Source of the DNA: Gemmatimonadaceae bacterium
Lineage (GTDB): Bacteria > Gemmatimonadota > Gemmatimonadetes > Gemmatimonadales > Gemmatimonadaceae
Assembly: GCA_025934775.1 (NCBI GenBank)
Contig: JAICWO010000009.1
Span: 124,001-188,000, forward strand
Direction: 5' to 3'
DNA: 64,000 nucleotides
Part shown: one piece after another, positions 37,375 to 46,609 of the stretch
Numbering within the stretch: the stretch's first letter is position 1
Layout of the letters: the number at the start of each line of letters is the position of its first letter
The notes under the pieces: model-generated
What the model was told of the DNA's origin: nothing
The model's input: the letters and a program-made list of their open reading frames with translations, nothing else
Database searches by the model: none
Made by a program: the position numbers and the translations under genes

Positions 37375-38600
37375 AGATCGCGCTCCGCGGCCACGAGACT
37401 TGCGGCCTCATTGGCAATCTCGCGGCGGAATTTCGGCGGCGCGGACACGATGTACTCACGATCGCGCTCCCGCACAAGTTTTTCCCCGGGCAATTCGACT
37501 ACGATCCGTACGACCTGCTGGCACAGTCTCTCGCGCGCGGCATCCGCCCTGCTCGGCTCGCGGATCTCGGCGCGAAAGCGCTGTGGGAAATTACGCCGCG
37601 CGGATACCAGGCCATCGAGCGCCGCATCGAGCGCAGCCTTCTTCGCGGCGTCGATCTCCTCGTTCAAGTGTGGGCGGGCTTGCCGCGCGAGGCGCCTTTG
37701 TTCGCCGCATTGCGGCGCCAGGGTACGCGGATCGCATCGTTGTTCATGGGCTCGGACGTACGCGAATACAACATGTTCTTTCGTCAGTACGACGTCGGCG
37801 CATGGACGTTCCCGGCGGAATATTTTCGGGTGCCGCTCGCTGAAAAGCTGGCGACCTTGCGGCGTCACGAGCTCTATGCAGACGCCCTGTTTTCAGTGCC
37901 CGATCAGATGGGACTCGCGTTGCGGCCCTACTACCACTTGCAGGTGCCGTTAGAACTCTCGACGATGCGGTACTCGGTCCCGGGACGCGAGCGGCCGCGA
38001 GTACTGCACGCGCCGAGTATTCCCCACGTGAAGGGAACGGATGTCATCGAGCGGGCGCTCGATGCGTTGCGCGCGGACGGCGTAGACTTCGAATTCGTGT
38101 CCGTCCGCAACGTCGCGCACAGCACGCTTCTCGATCAGCTCGCTGACGCGGATGTTGTCGTCGATGAACTCGTCGGGCATGGTCCGGGGTGGCTTGGCTT
38201 TGAGGCCATGGCCAGCGGCTGCGCCGTCGCGACGCGGTACTTGAGCGACTCGCCGCCGTGCTTTCGTCCCCCTGTCATCGCGATCGATCAGCACAACATC
38301 GCGACGCGGTTGCGAGAGCTACTTACCGATCGCGGTCTCCGGATTCGGCTTGCTGAAGCCGGACGAGCGTATGTCGAGTGCAACAACTCGATCCAGCTAG
38401 TGACGGATTCGTTGGTTGCCAAGGCGCTGCACCCCGGCGGCGCGGAATGCGACTACGTCCCCGATTATCTCACCACGACCTACGTCCCGGAGAACGAGGC
38501 GATTGCGGATGCCATCAACTCCGCCAACCGCCTCGTCGCGGACCAGCCGTGGTACCGCGAGCATGCCGCTGGTCGGTCTCACGATGGACTCGTGTTCTGA
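37371..38600 (+). CDS. Glycosyltransferase, GT-B fold
   Basis: A 409-residue cytoplasmic GT-B-like protein. The C-terminal half includes RVLHAPSIPHVKGTDVIERAL and VDELVGHGPGWLGFEAMASGC, which fit the donor-binding half of family 4 enzymes, though the usual K-G-x3-L and E-x7-E pair is weak (only GFEAMA remains). Donor and acceptor are unknown. It is coupled by ATGA to the LpxD-like gene. Confidence 0.72.
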   Translation: MKIALRGHETCGLIGNLAAEFRRRGHDVLTIALPHKFFPGQFDYDPYDLLAQSLARGIRPARLADLGAKALWEITPRGYQAIERRIERSLLRGVDLLVQVWAGLPREAPLFAALRRQGTRIASLFMGSDVREYNMFFRQYDVGAWTFPAEYFRVPLAEKLATLRRHELYADALFSVPDQMGLALRPYYHLQVPLELSTMRYSVPGRERPRVLHAPSIPHVKGTDVIERALDALRADGVDFEFVSVRNVAHSTLLDQLADADVVVDELVGHGPGWLGFEAMASGCAVATRYLSDSPPCFRPPVIAIDQHNIATRLRELLTDRGLRIRLAEAGRAYVECNNSIQLVTDSLVAKALHPGGAECDYVPDYLTTTYVPENEAIADAINSANRLVADQPWYREHAAGRSHDGLVF

Positions 38601-38619
38601 GCGCGAGCTTAGTCTTTCT

Positions 38620-39690
38620 ATGACGAGAGATGTTCGAAGCCGCCAAGTCACCTTCTGCATCCCGTCGTTCAACCGCGCCGATCTGGTCGCCGAGACGCTC
38701 GACTCGCTCCTGGCGCAGACGGACCCGCGCTGGGAAGCGGTGATCGTCGACGATGGCTCGACAGACCACTCGGCTGCCGTGATCGACTCGTACGCGGCGC
38801 GCGATGCGCGCATTCGTCCGATCGCTCGGACGCGCGGCCCCAAGGGCGCCTGCACGTGCCGGAATGTCGCCGTCGACAATGCGCGTGGCGACTATCTCGT
38901 GTTCCTCGACACGGACGACATCGTCGCGCCTTTCTGTGTCGCGCAGCGGCTTACCGCGGCGACAGAGAATCCTGATGCGGATTTCATCATTTTCCCCGCG
39001 CTCCTCTTTCACGACGTGCCGGGCGATCTGGATCTGTGGTGGAACGTCCAGACGGCCGAGGACGAGTTGACTCGACAGTTTCATCAGGACGCGGTCTGCC
39101 AGGGGACTGGCCCTCTCTTCCGGCGCGACGCGATGCTGAGTGTGGGCGGCTGGAACGAACGGCTCGCGCTCTGGCAGGACATCGAGCTGTTCTTCCGATT
39201 CTACATTCAGCGCTACCGCTACGTCACACGGTTCGATCTGCCTCCCGATCTGCACATTCGCCGATCGCCGGCGAGCCTCAGTCGAGGCGATTTTTTCGCG
39301 CGCGAGAAATTCGTGAGTCGCGCTGAAGTCGTGCGGCTTGCGGCGCGGTTGCTGCGCGACAATGGTCAGGCCGATCGCCTGCCGCAGCTTCGCTTCATGA
39401 CGGCGGAGATCATCACAGGGGTCGCGCGAGCCCGGCACTTCGACCTCGCTCGCGACCTCGTCGCCTGGGCTGGCCGCGAGGCCATCTTCGCGCCCGAGGA
39501 GTTGCAGGGCTTGCGTCGCTACGTGCGGCTTCATCGAACGCGGCTCGTTCGCATCTCTCCGCTCAAGCGCTACGCGTCCCGAGTCGCCGACGCGTTTCAG
39601 GCGCCGTCCTCGCTCGGGCGGCTTGCTCACTCTACGACGCCGGCTCGCGTAACACCGGAATGGGCCATGGCTCCATCGGCGCATGTCTGA
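38620..39690 (+). CDS. Glycosyltransferase family 2
   Basis: A 356-residue GT-A enzyme. The N-terminus has TFCIPSFNRADLVAETLDSL and VDDGSTD; the metal-binding D-x-D is in LVFLDTDDIVAP, and the acceptor-side WQDIELFFRF follows near residue 185. ATG 38620 lies 19 bases after the previous stop. A C-terminal helical segment of about 100 residues has no membrane helix. The sugar is unknown. Confidence 0.88.
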   Translation: MTRDVRSRQVTFCIPSFNRADLVAETLDSLLAQTDPRWEAVIVDDGSTDHSAAVIDSYAARDARIRPIARTRGPKGACTCRNVAVDNARGDYLVFLDTDDIVAPFCVAQRLTAATENPDADFIIFPALLFHDVPGDLDLWWNVQTAEDELTRQFHQDAVCQGTGPLFRRDAMLSVGGWNERLALWQDIELFFRFYIQRYRYVTRFDLPPDLHIRRSPASLSRGDFFAREKFVSRAEVVRLAARLLRDNGQADRLPQLRFMTAEIITGVARARHFDLARDLVAWAGREAIFAPEELQGLRRYVRLHRTRLVRISPLKRYASRVADAFQAPSSLGRLAHSTTPARVTPEWAMAPSAHV

Positions 39691-40459
39691 TTCGGAGCTG
39701 CTCGTCGGTCTGGTTCCCGCTGCCGGACGCGGCTCCCGGCTCGCACCGTTTCCGTGTCCGAAAGAGCTCTTTCCGATCGGCTACCAGGACTACATGGTCG
39801 GCGGGAAAATGGAGCGACGTCCCAAGGTCGTCAGTCAGTATCTCGTCGAGAACATGATCCGCGCCGGAGCGCGCCAACTGTACTTGATTCTCGGCGATGG
39901 CAAGGCCGACATCATGACGTATTACGGCGACGGCAGTCGGTTCGGCGTCGACGTCGCGTATCTGTTTCAGGAGCGACTCACCGGAATGCCGGGCGCGCTG
40001 ACCATCGCTGCGCCGTGGACGGAGCAGGCGACCGTCGTGTTCGGAATGCCCGACACGATCATGGAGCCGCACGACTTGTTCACGAGGCTCCTCGAGCGTC
40101 ACCGTCGCGCCGGTGCGGACGTGACGCTCGGGCTCTTCCAGACGGACAATCCGTCGAAGTTCGGGATGGTCGAGCTGGACGCGGCGGGTCGCGTCACGAA
40201 CACGATCGACAAGCCGCAGGAATCCGCGTTGGAGTGGATGTGGGGGTGCGCCTGCTGGTCGCCCGCGTTCACCCGCATCATGCGCGAGTATCTTGCCGAC
40301 CGACCGACCGCCGACCGCGAGGCCGTGCTTGGCGACGTGTTCAATCATGCCCTCGGCCAGGGACTGCACATCGAAGGATGCGCATTTCCGGACGGTCGCT
40401 ACATGGACATCGGCACCGCCGCGGAGCTGGACTCCGCGCTGCGTCGGTTTCATCTATAA
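39683..40459 (+). CDS. Sugar-1-phosphate nucleotidyltransferase (RmlA/GalU-like)
   Basis: A 258-residue nucleotidyltransferase. The signature VPAAGRGSRLAPFPCPKEL is at the N-terminus (G-x-G-x-R and catalytic Lys), with GMPDTIMEP supplying the metal-binding Asp. It makes an NDP-sugar from a sugar 1-phosphate; dTDP-glucose or UDP-sugar formation cannot be told apart by eye. Its start lies inside the last codons of the previous gene (8-base overlap). Confidence 0.83.
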   Translation: MSDSELLVGLVPAAGRGSRLAPFPCPKELFPIGYQDYMVGGKMERRPKVVSQYLVENMIRAGARQLYLILGDGKADIMTYYGDGSRFGVDVAYLFQERLTGMPGALTIAAPWTEQATVVFGMPDTIMEPHDLFTRLLERHRRAGADVTLGLFQTDNPSKFGMVELDAAGRVTNTIDKPQESALEWMWGCACWSPAFTRIMREYLADRPTADREAVLGDVFNHALGQGLHIEGCAFPDGRYMDIGTAAELDSALRRFHL

Positions 40460-40481
40460 GAGATCGCGAATCTCGAAGACG

Positions 40482-41504
40482 ATGGCGGTTTCGTCGAATG
40501 GCGCCGTGGGGCCGGCGCCGCTGATCTCGGTCGTCATACCGGTGCGCAACGAGGCCGGTCAGATCGAAGCGTGCATTCGCGGCCTTCTCGAGCAGACGGT
40601 CGCGATCCACGAGATCATCGTGTTGGATTCCGGATCCACGGATGGCACACTCGAGATTCTCGCGCGCTTTCCCGAGGTGCGCGTGATTCCGATCGAGCCA
40701 GCCGAGTTCAATCACGGAGAGACGCGCAACGTCGGGGTGCGAGCCGCGCGCGGCGACCTCGTCCTCCTGACGGTGGGAGATGCGCATCCGGCGGATCGGT
40801 TCTGCGTCGAGCGATTGCTCGCCGGGTTCAGCGATGACCGAGTCGCCGGCGTGTGCGGCACTCAAGTGGTCCCGCACCATCGCGACAAGAATCCGCTCCA
40901 GTGGTTCCGGCCGATCGACGAGCCAAACGCGGCGCGCTTCGAGTTCGAGTCGGCGGATGAATTCGACCGCCAAGCGCCCGATGCGAAACGTCGCGCCTGT
41001 GGCTGGGACAACGTCTGCGCGCTGTATCGGCGCGCCGTGCTGCTCGACATTCCATTCCGCCGCACGACGTACGGCGAAGACGGCAGATGGGCGAAGGATG
41101 CGCTGCGTGCCGGCCATGCGCTCGTGTACGAGCCGGGCGCGCGCGTGCATCACTATCATCGCGAAACCGCCGAGTACGCGTTCCGGCTCGCCGTCACGAC
41201 GATGTACTTTCGATATCGGGAATTTGGATATTTGTATGATGCGCCGCGGTTGGTGCGTCCGGTGACGTACGACGCGCTGCGACTCTTGTTCAGGGTGCCG
41301 GATCTGCGGTGGAGCGAGCGTTGGACGTGGGTCGTCTACAACGCGCGGCTTCATGGCGCACGCTGGCGCGCGACCCGGACATTTCGCCGAGCGGCCGCGC
41401 GGGGCCGCGACACGCTCGACGGCATGCACCAGCGGTATTGTGGCACCCCGCCGATCCCGCAAAAGGCGCCGCCCGGCGTGGTCGCGCTCGACGCAAAGTC
41501 GTAG
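40482..41504 (+). CDS. Glycosyltransferase family 2, rhamnosyltransferase-like
   Basis: A 340-residue GT-A enzyme. ISVVIPVRNEAGQIEACI and VLDSGSTDGTLE are the nucleotide-binding motifs. GDAHPADRF sits where the D-x-D is expected, and YGEDGRWAKDAL carries the catalytic-base region. The overall layout is that of WbbL/RfbF-type rhamnosyltransferases. ATG 40482 is 22 bases after the previous stop. Sugar specificity is a family-level guess. Confidence 0.85.
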   Translation: MAVSSNGAVGPAPLISVVIPVRNEAGQIEACIRGLLEQTVAIHEIIVLDSGSTDGTLEILARFPEVRVIPIEPAEFNHGETRNVGVRAARGDLVLLTVGDAHPADRFCVERLLAGFSDDRVAGVCGTQVVPHHRDKNPLQWFRPIDEPNAARFEFESADEFDRQAPDAKRRACGWDNVCALYRRAVLLDIPFRRTTYGEDGRWAKDALRAGHALVYEPGARVHHYHRETAEYAFRLAVTTMYFRYREFGYLYDAPRLVRPVTYDALRLLFRVPDLRWSERWTWVVYNARLHGARWRATRTFRRAAARGRDTLDGMHQRYCGTPPIPQKAPPGVVALDAKS

Positions 41505-41522
41505 AAACCACGCGGGCGATCC

Positions 41523-42431
41523 ATGAGTTCCGGCCGAGCTCTTGTCAGTATTCTCATGACCGCGTACAACCGCGAGCGCTACATCGCCGAGGCGATCGAG
41601 AGCGTGCTGCGATCCTCGTACGACGAGCTCGAGCTCATCGTGGTGGACGACGGCTCGAGCGATGGGACGCGCGCGGTGGCGGAGCGCTATGCGGCGATCG
41701 ACCGTCGCGCCCGCGTGTATGTCAACGACGTCAACCTCGGTGATTATCCGAACCGCAACCGTGCCGCGAGCTACGCGCGCGGCGTCTACCTCAAGTACGT
41801 GGATTCGGATGACGTTCTCTATCCGCACGCCATCGCGGTGATGGCGGCGTGTATGGATGCGCATCCCGATGCCGGCTTTGGCTTGTCCGAGCTGCCCCAC
41901 CCCGCCGGTCCCAACCCGCGGCGACTCACGCCGACCGAGTCGTATCGCGAGCATTTCTTCGGTCAGGACTTATTCGGTCGGGCACCCGGCTCGGCCATCA
42001 TTCGTCGATCCGCATTCGAGGCGGTCGGTGGATTTTCCGGCAGGCGACAGGTCGGCGATCACGAGCTCTGGCTCACGCTGGCTCGCCAGTATCCGCTCGC
42101 GACGATGCCGACGGACCTCGTGTGGGACCGGCAACACGCCGCGCAGGAGCAACGCTACGACCCGCCAGGCCGGAAGCTCGCGATGCATCATGAGGTAGAG
42201 CTCGAGGCGCTCGCGCACCCCGACTGTCCGCTCGACCCCGCAGAGCGCATCGCGGCGCGCCGGCGCCTCACGGACGCGCGCGCGCGCGCCTTCTGGCTAT
42301 CGCTCCTCGCTCCGCACGGAATTCGCCACGCGCCACAGTTCCTCGACGACACCGGCCTCGGCGCCGGCGATCTCGCGGCGTGGCTCTGGCGCCGCGGTGC
42401 CGATGCCGTGCGAGTGGGAGCGCGTTCGTGA
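41523..42431 (+). CDS. Glycosyltransferase family 2
   Basis: A 302-residue GT-A enzyme. VSILMTAYNRERYIAEAIES and VVDDGSSDGT are the N-terminal motifs; the D-x-D is YVDSDDVLYP, and GDHELWLTLARQYP holds the E-D/E-H region. No membrane helices. It ends with GTGA over the epimerase start. Confidence 0.9.
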   Translation: MSSGRALVSILMTAYNRERYIAEAIESVLRSSYDELELIVVDDGSSDGTRAVAERYAAIDRRARVYVNDVNLGDYPNRNRAASYARGVYLKYVDSDDVLYPHAIAVMAACMDAHPDAGFGLSELPHPAGPNPRRLTPTESYREHFFGQDLFGRAPGSAIIRRSAFEAVGGFSGRRQVGDHELWLTLARQYPLATMPTDLVWDRQHAAQEQRYDPPGRKLAMHHEVELEALAHPDCPLDPAERIAARRRLTDARARAFWLSLLAPHGIRHAPQFLDDTGLGAGDLAAWLWRRGADAVRVGARS

Positions 42432-43603
42432 GTCGACCCCGAGTCCTCGTGGTCGTCGGTACGCGGCCCGAAGTGATCAAGCTCGCGCCGGTGATTCAAC
42501 GCCTCCGTGCGACCGGCGTACTCGACGTGCAGGTGTGTGCCACCGGGCAGCATCGCGAGTTGCTGGATCAGGCGCTCGCGCACTTCGATTTGTCGCCCGA
42601 CCACGATCTGGCGCTGATGACCCGCGACCAGTCGCTGGCCGAGCTCACCGCGCGCGCGCTCGTCGCACTCGACGAGCTGCTCGCGCGCGTCGCTCCGGCG
42701 CTGACATTCGTGCAGGGCGACACCTCCACCGCCTTCGCGGCGGCGCTCGCGTCCTACTACCGGCGCGTGCCCGTGGCGCACGTCGAAGCCGGGCTGCGCA
42801 CGGGGAACAAGCACTCGCCGTATCCCGAGGAGATCAACCGTCGGTTCATCGCGCCGGTCGCCGATCTACACTTCGCGCCCACCGAGTCGGCGCGAAGCAA
42901 TCTGCTGTCGGAGTCCATCCCCGAACACTCCGTGCGGGTGACGGGCAACACCGCGATCGACGCGCTGTTCTATACGCTGCAGCGGGAGCGCGGTCGCCCA
43001 CTCGCTTTCCGCACGCTGGACGGGCACACCGTGGACGACGCGGCACTCGCCGGGAACCGTCTCCTGCTCGTCACCGCGCACCGTCGAGAAAATCATGAAC
43101 GAGGGCTCGCCAATATCTGCGCGGCGCTCGCCCAAATCGCCGAGCGCCACGCCGACGTGCGCATCGTGTTCTCATTGCACTTCAACCCGAACGTACGCCG
43201 CGCCGTCCTGCCGCTGCTCAGCGCGCGTCCAAACGTCCATCTCGTCGATCCGCTGAATTACCAGACATTCTGCCGGCTGATGGAGCGTGCGTACCTGATC
43301 CTCACGGATTCCGGGGGAATTCAGGAGGAGGCGCCCTCCCTCGGTAAACCAGTGCTCGTGCTGCGCGACACCACCGAGCGCCCGGAAGGGATCGCGGCCG
43401 GGAACGCGCGCCTGCTTGGCACGGCGACGGAGACGGTCGTCGCGCACGTGGACGAGCTGTGGACCGATCGTGCCGCGTACGCGAGGATGGCGGAAGCGCG
43501 CAACCCGTACGGCGACGGCCGTGCCGCAGAACGCATCGAGGCGATCACGCACGAATTTCTCGGTATCCCCGCGTCGGCGACGGTGGCCGGCGGCGAGACG
43601 TGA
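42428..43603 (+). CDS. Non-hydrolysing UDP-GlcNAc 2-epimerase family, WbpI-like
   Basis: A 391-residue epimerase of the WecB/WbpI family. The hallmarks are all present: VVGTRPEVIKLAPV, VQGDTSTAF, AHVEAGLRTG, YPEEINRR, TAHRRENH, and TDSGGIQEEAP. It inverts C2 of a UDP-2-acetamido sugar. Given the WbpB/D/E/G set upstream, it may act as WbpI on UDP-GlcNAc(3NAc)A to give the manno form; plain UDP-GlcNAc to UDP-ManNAc conversion is the alternative. The start is GTG overlapping the previous stop. Confidence 0.9.
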   Translation: MSRPRVLVVVGTRPEVIKLAPVIQRLRATGVLDVQVCATGQHRELLDQALAHFDLSPDHDLALMTRDQSLAELTARALVALDELLARVAPALTFVQGDTSTAFAAALASYYRRVPVAHVEAGLRTGNKHSPYPEEINRRFIAPVADLHFAPTESARSNLLSESIPEHSVRVTGNTAIDALFYTLQRERGRPLAFRTLDGHTVDDAALAGNRLLLVTAHRRENHERGLANICAALAQIAERHADVRIVFSLHFNPNVRRAVLPLLSARPNVHLVDPLNYQTFCRLMERAYLILTDSGGIQEEAPSLGKPVLVLRDTTERPEGIAAGNARLLGTATETVVAHVDELWTDRAAYARMAEARNPYGDGRAAERIEAITHEFLGIPASATVAGGET

Positions 43604-43611
43604 CCGGCGCC

Positions 43612-44739
43612 ATGCGCATCTTGGTCCTCGATAACAATTACCCGAGCGACGACAATCTGTACGGCGATGTCTTCGTGCACGTCCGCGTCGCTCGCTACGT
43701 CGCGCTGGGACACGACGTGAAGGTGATCGCCTTCTTCCGCGATGCGCCGAGCTACGTCTTCGACGGCATCGCGGTCGACTGGGCGCCCGACATCGATTCG
43801 CTGCGCGCGCAAATCGCCGCGTTCGCGCCCGATGTCGTCGTCATCCATTTCTTCCAGGGGTGGATGCTTCGCAAGCTCGTGCTGGCATCCGCCCAGCCCG
43901 TCGTCGTGTGGGTGCATGGCTTCGAGGCGCTGTGGTGGGTGCGGCGGCTGTTCGACGCCTCGCCGACTCGACAGTTTGCTCAATACGTATTTTATAACAC
44001 CATTCAGATGGTGCGGATGCGAAAGCTGTTTCGCTACGCGACGGCGCATCCCAGGCGCGTTCGGTTCGTGTTCGTCTCCGACTGGATGCGGCGTATCGCG
44101 GAGACGGACACGGCCACGCGCCTGTGCGAGTACGCCATCATTCCGAATCCGATCGACACGACGCGTTTCCCGTACGTGGACAAGGCGCCCGAGCTCCGCC
44201 GCCACGTGCTGCTCATCCGCTCGTTCGATTCACGAAAGTACGCCAACGATCTCGCGATCGCCGCGATCGAGCGGCTCAGCACCGAGCCGGAGTTCGCCCG
44301 GATGACGTTCACGGTGTGCGGTCGGGGGAAGTTGTTCGCCAAGCTCACGGACCGCCTCCGGCGCTTTCCGAACGTCACGCTGCGCGAAGGATTTCTCCGG
44401 CAGGCGGACATTCGCGCATTGCACGCGACGCACGGTGTTCTTCTCTCGCCAACGAGGCAGGACGCGCAGGGCGTTTCGATGTGCGAAGCGATGTCCTCCG
44501 GCCTCGTCCCCGTGACGTCCGCCAGCACCGCCGTCCCGGAGTTCATCACCCACGGCCATTCGGGTTTTCTGACGCGAAGTGCCGCGGAGCTGGCGGCGGC
44601 GATGCTGACGCTTCAGCGCGAGCCCGAGCGCTTCGTGGCGATGTCGAACGCGGCGGCATCGTCGATTCGGCAAAAGGCCGCGATCGATCACGTCGTCGAT
44701 CAAGAGGTCCGATACCTGCGCCGCGCGGTCGGTCAATGA
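43612..44739 (+). CDS. Glycosyltransferase family 4
   Basis: A 375-residue GT-B enzyme. MRILVLDNNYPSDDNLYGD begins the acceptor domain. The donor half has HVLLIRSFDSRKYANDLAI and QDAQGVSMCEAMSSGLVPV near residue 285. ATG 43612 is taken as the start. A GTG at 43600 that overlaps the epimerase stop is a good alternative, because overlapping GTGA starts are common here. ATGA couples it to the methyltransferase. Confidence 0.87.
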   Translation: MRILVLDNNYPSDDNLYGDVFVHVRVARYVALGHDVKVIAFFRDAPSYVFDGIAVDWAPDIDSLRAQIAAFAPDVVVIHFFQGWMLRKLVLASAQPVVVWVHGFEALWWVRRLFDASPTRQFAQYVFYNTIQMVRMRKLFRYATAHPRRVRFVFVSDWMRRIAETDTATRLCEYAIIPNPIDTTRFPYVDKAPELRRHVLLIRSFDSRKYANDLAIAAIERLSTEPEFARMTFTVCGRGKLFAKLTDRLRRFPNVTLREGFLRQADIRALHATHGVLLSPTRQDAQGVSMCEAMSSGLVPVTSASTAVPEFITHGHSGFLTRSAAELAAAMLTLQREPERFVAMSNAAASSIRQKAAIDHVVDQEVRYLRRAVGQ

Positions 44740-45410
44740 GCACCTCGCGCGTGCCGGCGATTCTGCGCGGCGCGGTGCGCTCGTTGCGCGGCGCTCCAAA
44801 GTTCGATGATCGGCAATATTGGGAGGAGCGCTACGCCGCGGGCGGAACGTCAGGCGACGGCTCCTACGGCCAGCTTGCCGAATTCAAGGCACGTGTGCTC
44901 AACCAGTTCATCGTCGATCGGCAGATCGCCTCGGCGATCGAGCTCGGATGCGGCGACGGGAACCAACTCTCGCTCATTCACTATCCGCGCTACGTCGGGC
45001 TGGATGTCTCGGCGTCCGCCATTCGCCGGTGCATCGATCGCTTTCGCGGCGACCGCTGTAAGAGCTTTTTCATCTATGATCCGGAGGCGTACGACGACTC
45101 GAGCGGCATTTTCCGCGCGGACGCGGCGCTCTCGCTCGACGTCATCTACCACATCGTGACGGACGATTTGTTCGAGCTCTACATGACGCATCTGTGCGCC
45201 GCCGCACGCCGCTTCGTGGTGGTGTACGCGACCAACGAAGACCGGCGCGAGGCGACGCACGTGCGGCATCGGGCGTTCAGTCGCTGGATCGACGATCGCG
45301 GTGAGTTCGAGCTCGTAGAGCAGGTGCCCAATCCGTATCCGGGCACCGGAACGCAACAGTCCGACGCGTCGTTCTTCATATTCGGCCGCACGTCGGAGCG
45401 AGCCAGATGA
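44736..45410 (+). CDS. SAM-dependent methyltransferase
   Basis: A 224-residue class I methyltransferase. Motif I is AIELGCGDGNQLSLI near residue 67, YVGLDVSASAIRRC is motif II, and ALSLDVIYHIV near 130 is motif IV. The PKFDDRQYWEERYAAGG lead is typical of small-molecule and sugar methyltransferases. Flanked by ATGA on both sides. Its target sugar is unknown. Confidence 0.87.
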   Translation: MSTSRVPAILRGAVRSLRGAPKFDDRQYWEERYAAGGTSGDGSYGQLAEFKARVLNQFIVDRQIASAIELGCGDGNQLSLIHYPRYVGLDVSASAIRRCIDRFRGDRCKSFFIYDPEAYDDSSGIFRADAALSLDVIYHIVTDDLFELYMTHLCAAARRFVVVYATNEDRREATHVRHRAFSRWIDDRGEFELVEQVPNPYPGTGTQQSDASFFIFGRTSERAR

Positions 45411-46603
45411 TCTCGTCCTTCCCCGCCGCCGCCGTCAAGCGCCTCGGTCCGCCGGAGCAGAGATCGCGATACCGTCAATGCTCGTGCTCCGTGCTCGATA
45501 CCGACGACGATCCGAACATGCGGTTCGACGATGAGGGCCGCTGCCACTATTACCACGAGTACGTGCGCGAATTTCAGGCAAACGTTCGCACCGGGCAACA
45601 GGGCGAGCGCGCGCTGGCGCAGTTGGCGGATCGTGTTCGCGCCGACGGCCGGGGCAAAGCGTACGACTGCATCATGGGCCTGAGCGGCGGCGTCGACAGC
45701 ACGTACGTGGCGTACCTCGCGAAGCAACTCGGCCTTCGCCCGCTCGCGGTGCACTTCGACAACGGGTGGAACTCCGAGCTCGCGGTCAGCAACATCGAGA
45801 ACGTCGTCAATCGGCTGGGGATCGATCTCTACACCTACGTGATCGACTGGGCCGAGTTCGCGGACCTCCAGCGCGCCTATCTCCGGGCGTCGGTGGTCGA
45901 CATCGAGGTCGTGACCGACCACGCGATCTTCGCGACGATGTACCGCATCGCGGGCCGACGCGGCATCAAGCACATTCTGAGCGGCACGAACGTCGTGACC
46001 GAGCAAGTGCTGCCGCCGCACTGGATCTACGCGAAGACGGACCACGTGAACATCCGCGCGATTCACGCCGCGTTCGGCACGGTGCCGCTCCGCACGTACC
46101 CGTTCATGGATTGGCGGGTCAAGAAGTACTACCAGGTGATGCGCCGCGTCCGGTCGCATTCCGTTCTCGACCTCGTCCCGTACGAGAAGGCGGCGGTGAA
46201 GCGGCTGATCCAGGACGAGCTGGGGTGGCGCGATTACGGCGGAAAGCATTATGAATCTATCTTTACAAGATTCTATCAAGGCTACATCCTGCCGGCGAAG
46301 TTCGGGATCGACAAGCGCAAGGCGCACCTCTCGAACCTGATCTTCGCGGGGCAGCTCTCGAAGGCGGAGGCGCTCGCGCAGCTCGCGGAGCCGCTCTATC
46401 CGCCGGATCTCCTCGAGCGCGACCTGGAGTTCGTGTTGAAGAAGCTCGAGCTGTCGCCGGAGGAGTTCCAGCGGTTGATGGCCACGCCGCCCCGGCCGCA
46501 TCGGGATTTCGCGTACGAGCGGCCGATCTACGACCGGTACCCGTTTCTCATGCCCGCGCGCGGGATGCTGGGTTACGTCCAGCGCCGCATGGCGGGCGCG
46601 TAG
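45407..46603 (+). CDS. N-acetyl sugar amidotransferase paralogue with degenerate zinc knuckle
   Basis: A 398-residue WbpG/PseA-family PP-loop protein. The ATP loop is intact (GLSGGVDSTYVAYLAK) and the C-terminal two-thirds follows the family. The N-terminal zinc knuckle is not: against C-x2-C ... C-x2-C it reads Cys25, Ser28 (with a shifted Cys27), Cys46 and Tyr49. It has no adjacent hisH/hisF, unlike the copy at 34426. It could share ammonia from HisH2/HisF2 on a second sugar or have changed function. Confidence 0.85.
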   Translation: MISSFPAAAVKRLGPPEQRSRYRQCSCSVLDTDDDPNMRFDDEGRCHYYHEYVREFQANVRTGQQGERALAQLADRVRADGRGKAYDCIMGLSGGVDSTYVAYLAKQLGLRPLAVHFDNGWNSELAVSNIENVVNRLGIDLYTYVIDWAEFADLQRAYLRASVVDIEVVTDHAIFATMYRIAGRRGIKHILSGTNVVTEQVLPPHWIYAKTDHVNIRAIHAAFGTVPLRTYPFMDWRVKKYYQVMRRVRSHSVLDLVPYEKAAVKRLIQDELGWRDYGGKHYESIFTRFYQGYILPAKFGIDKRKAHLSNLIFAGQLSKAEALAQLAEPLYPPDLLERDLEFVLKKLELSPEEFQRLMATPPRPHRDFAYERPIYDRYPFLMPARGMLGYVQRRMAGA

Positions 46604-46609
46604 CGGCCG

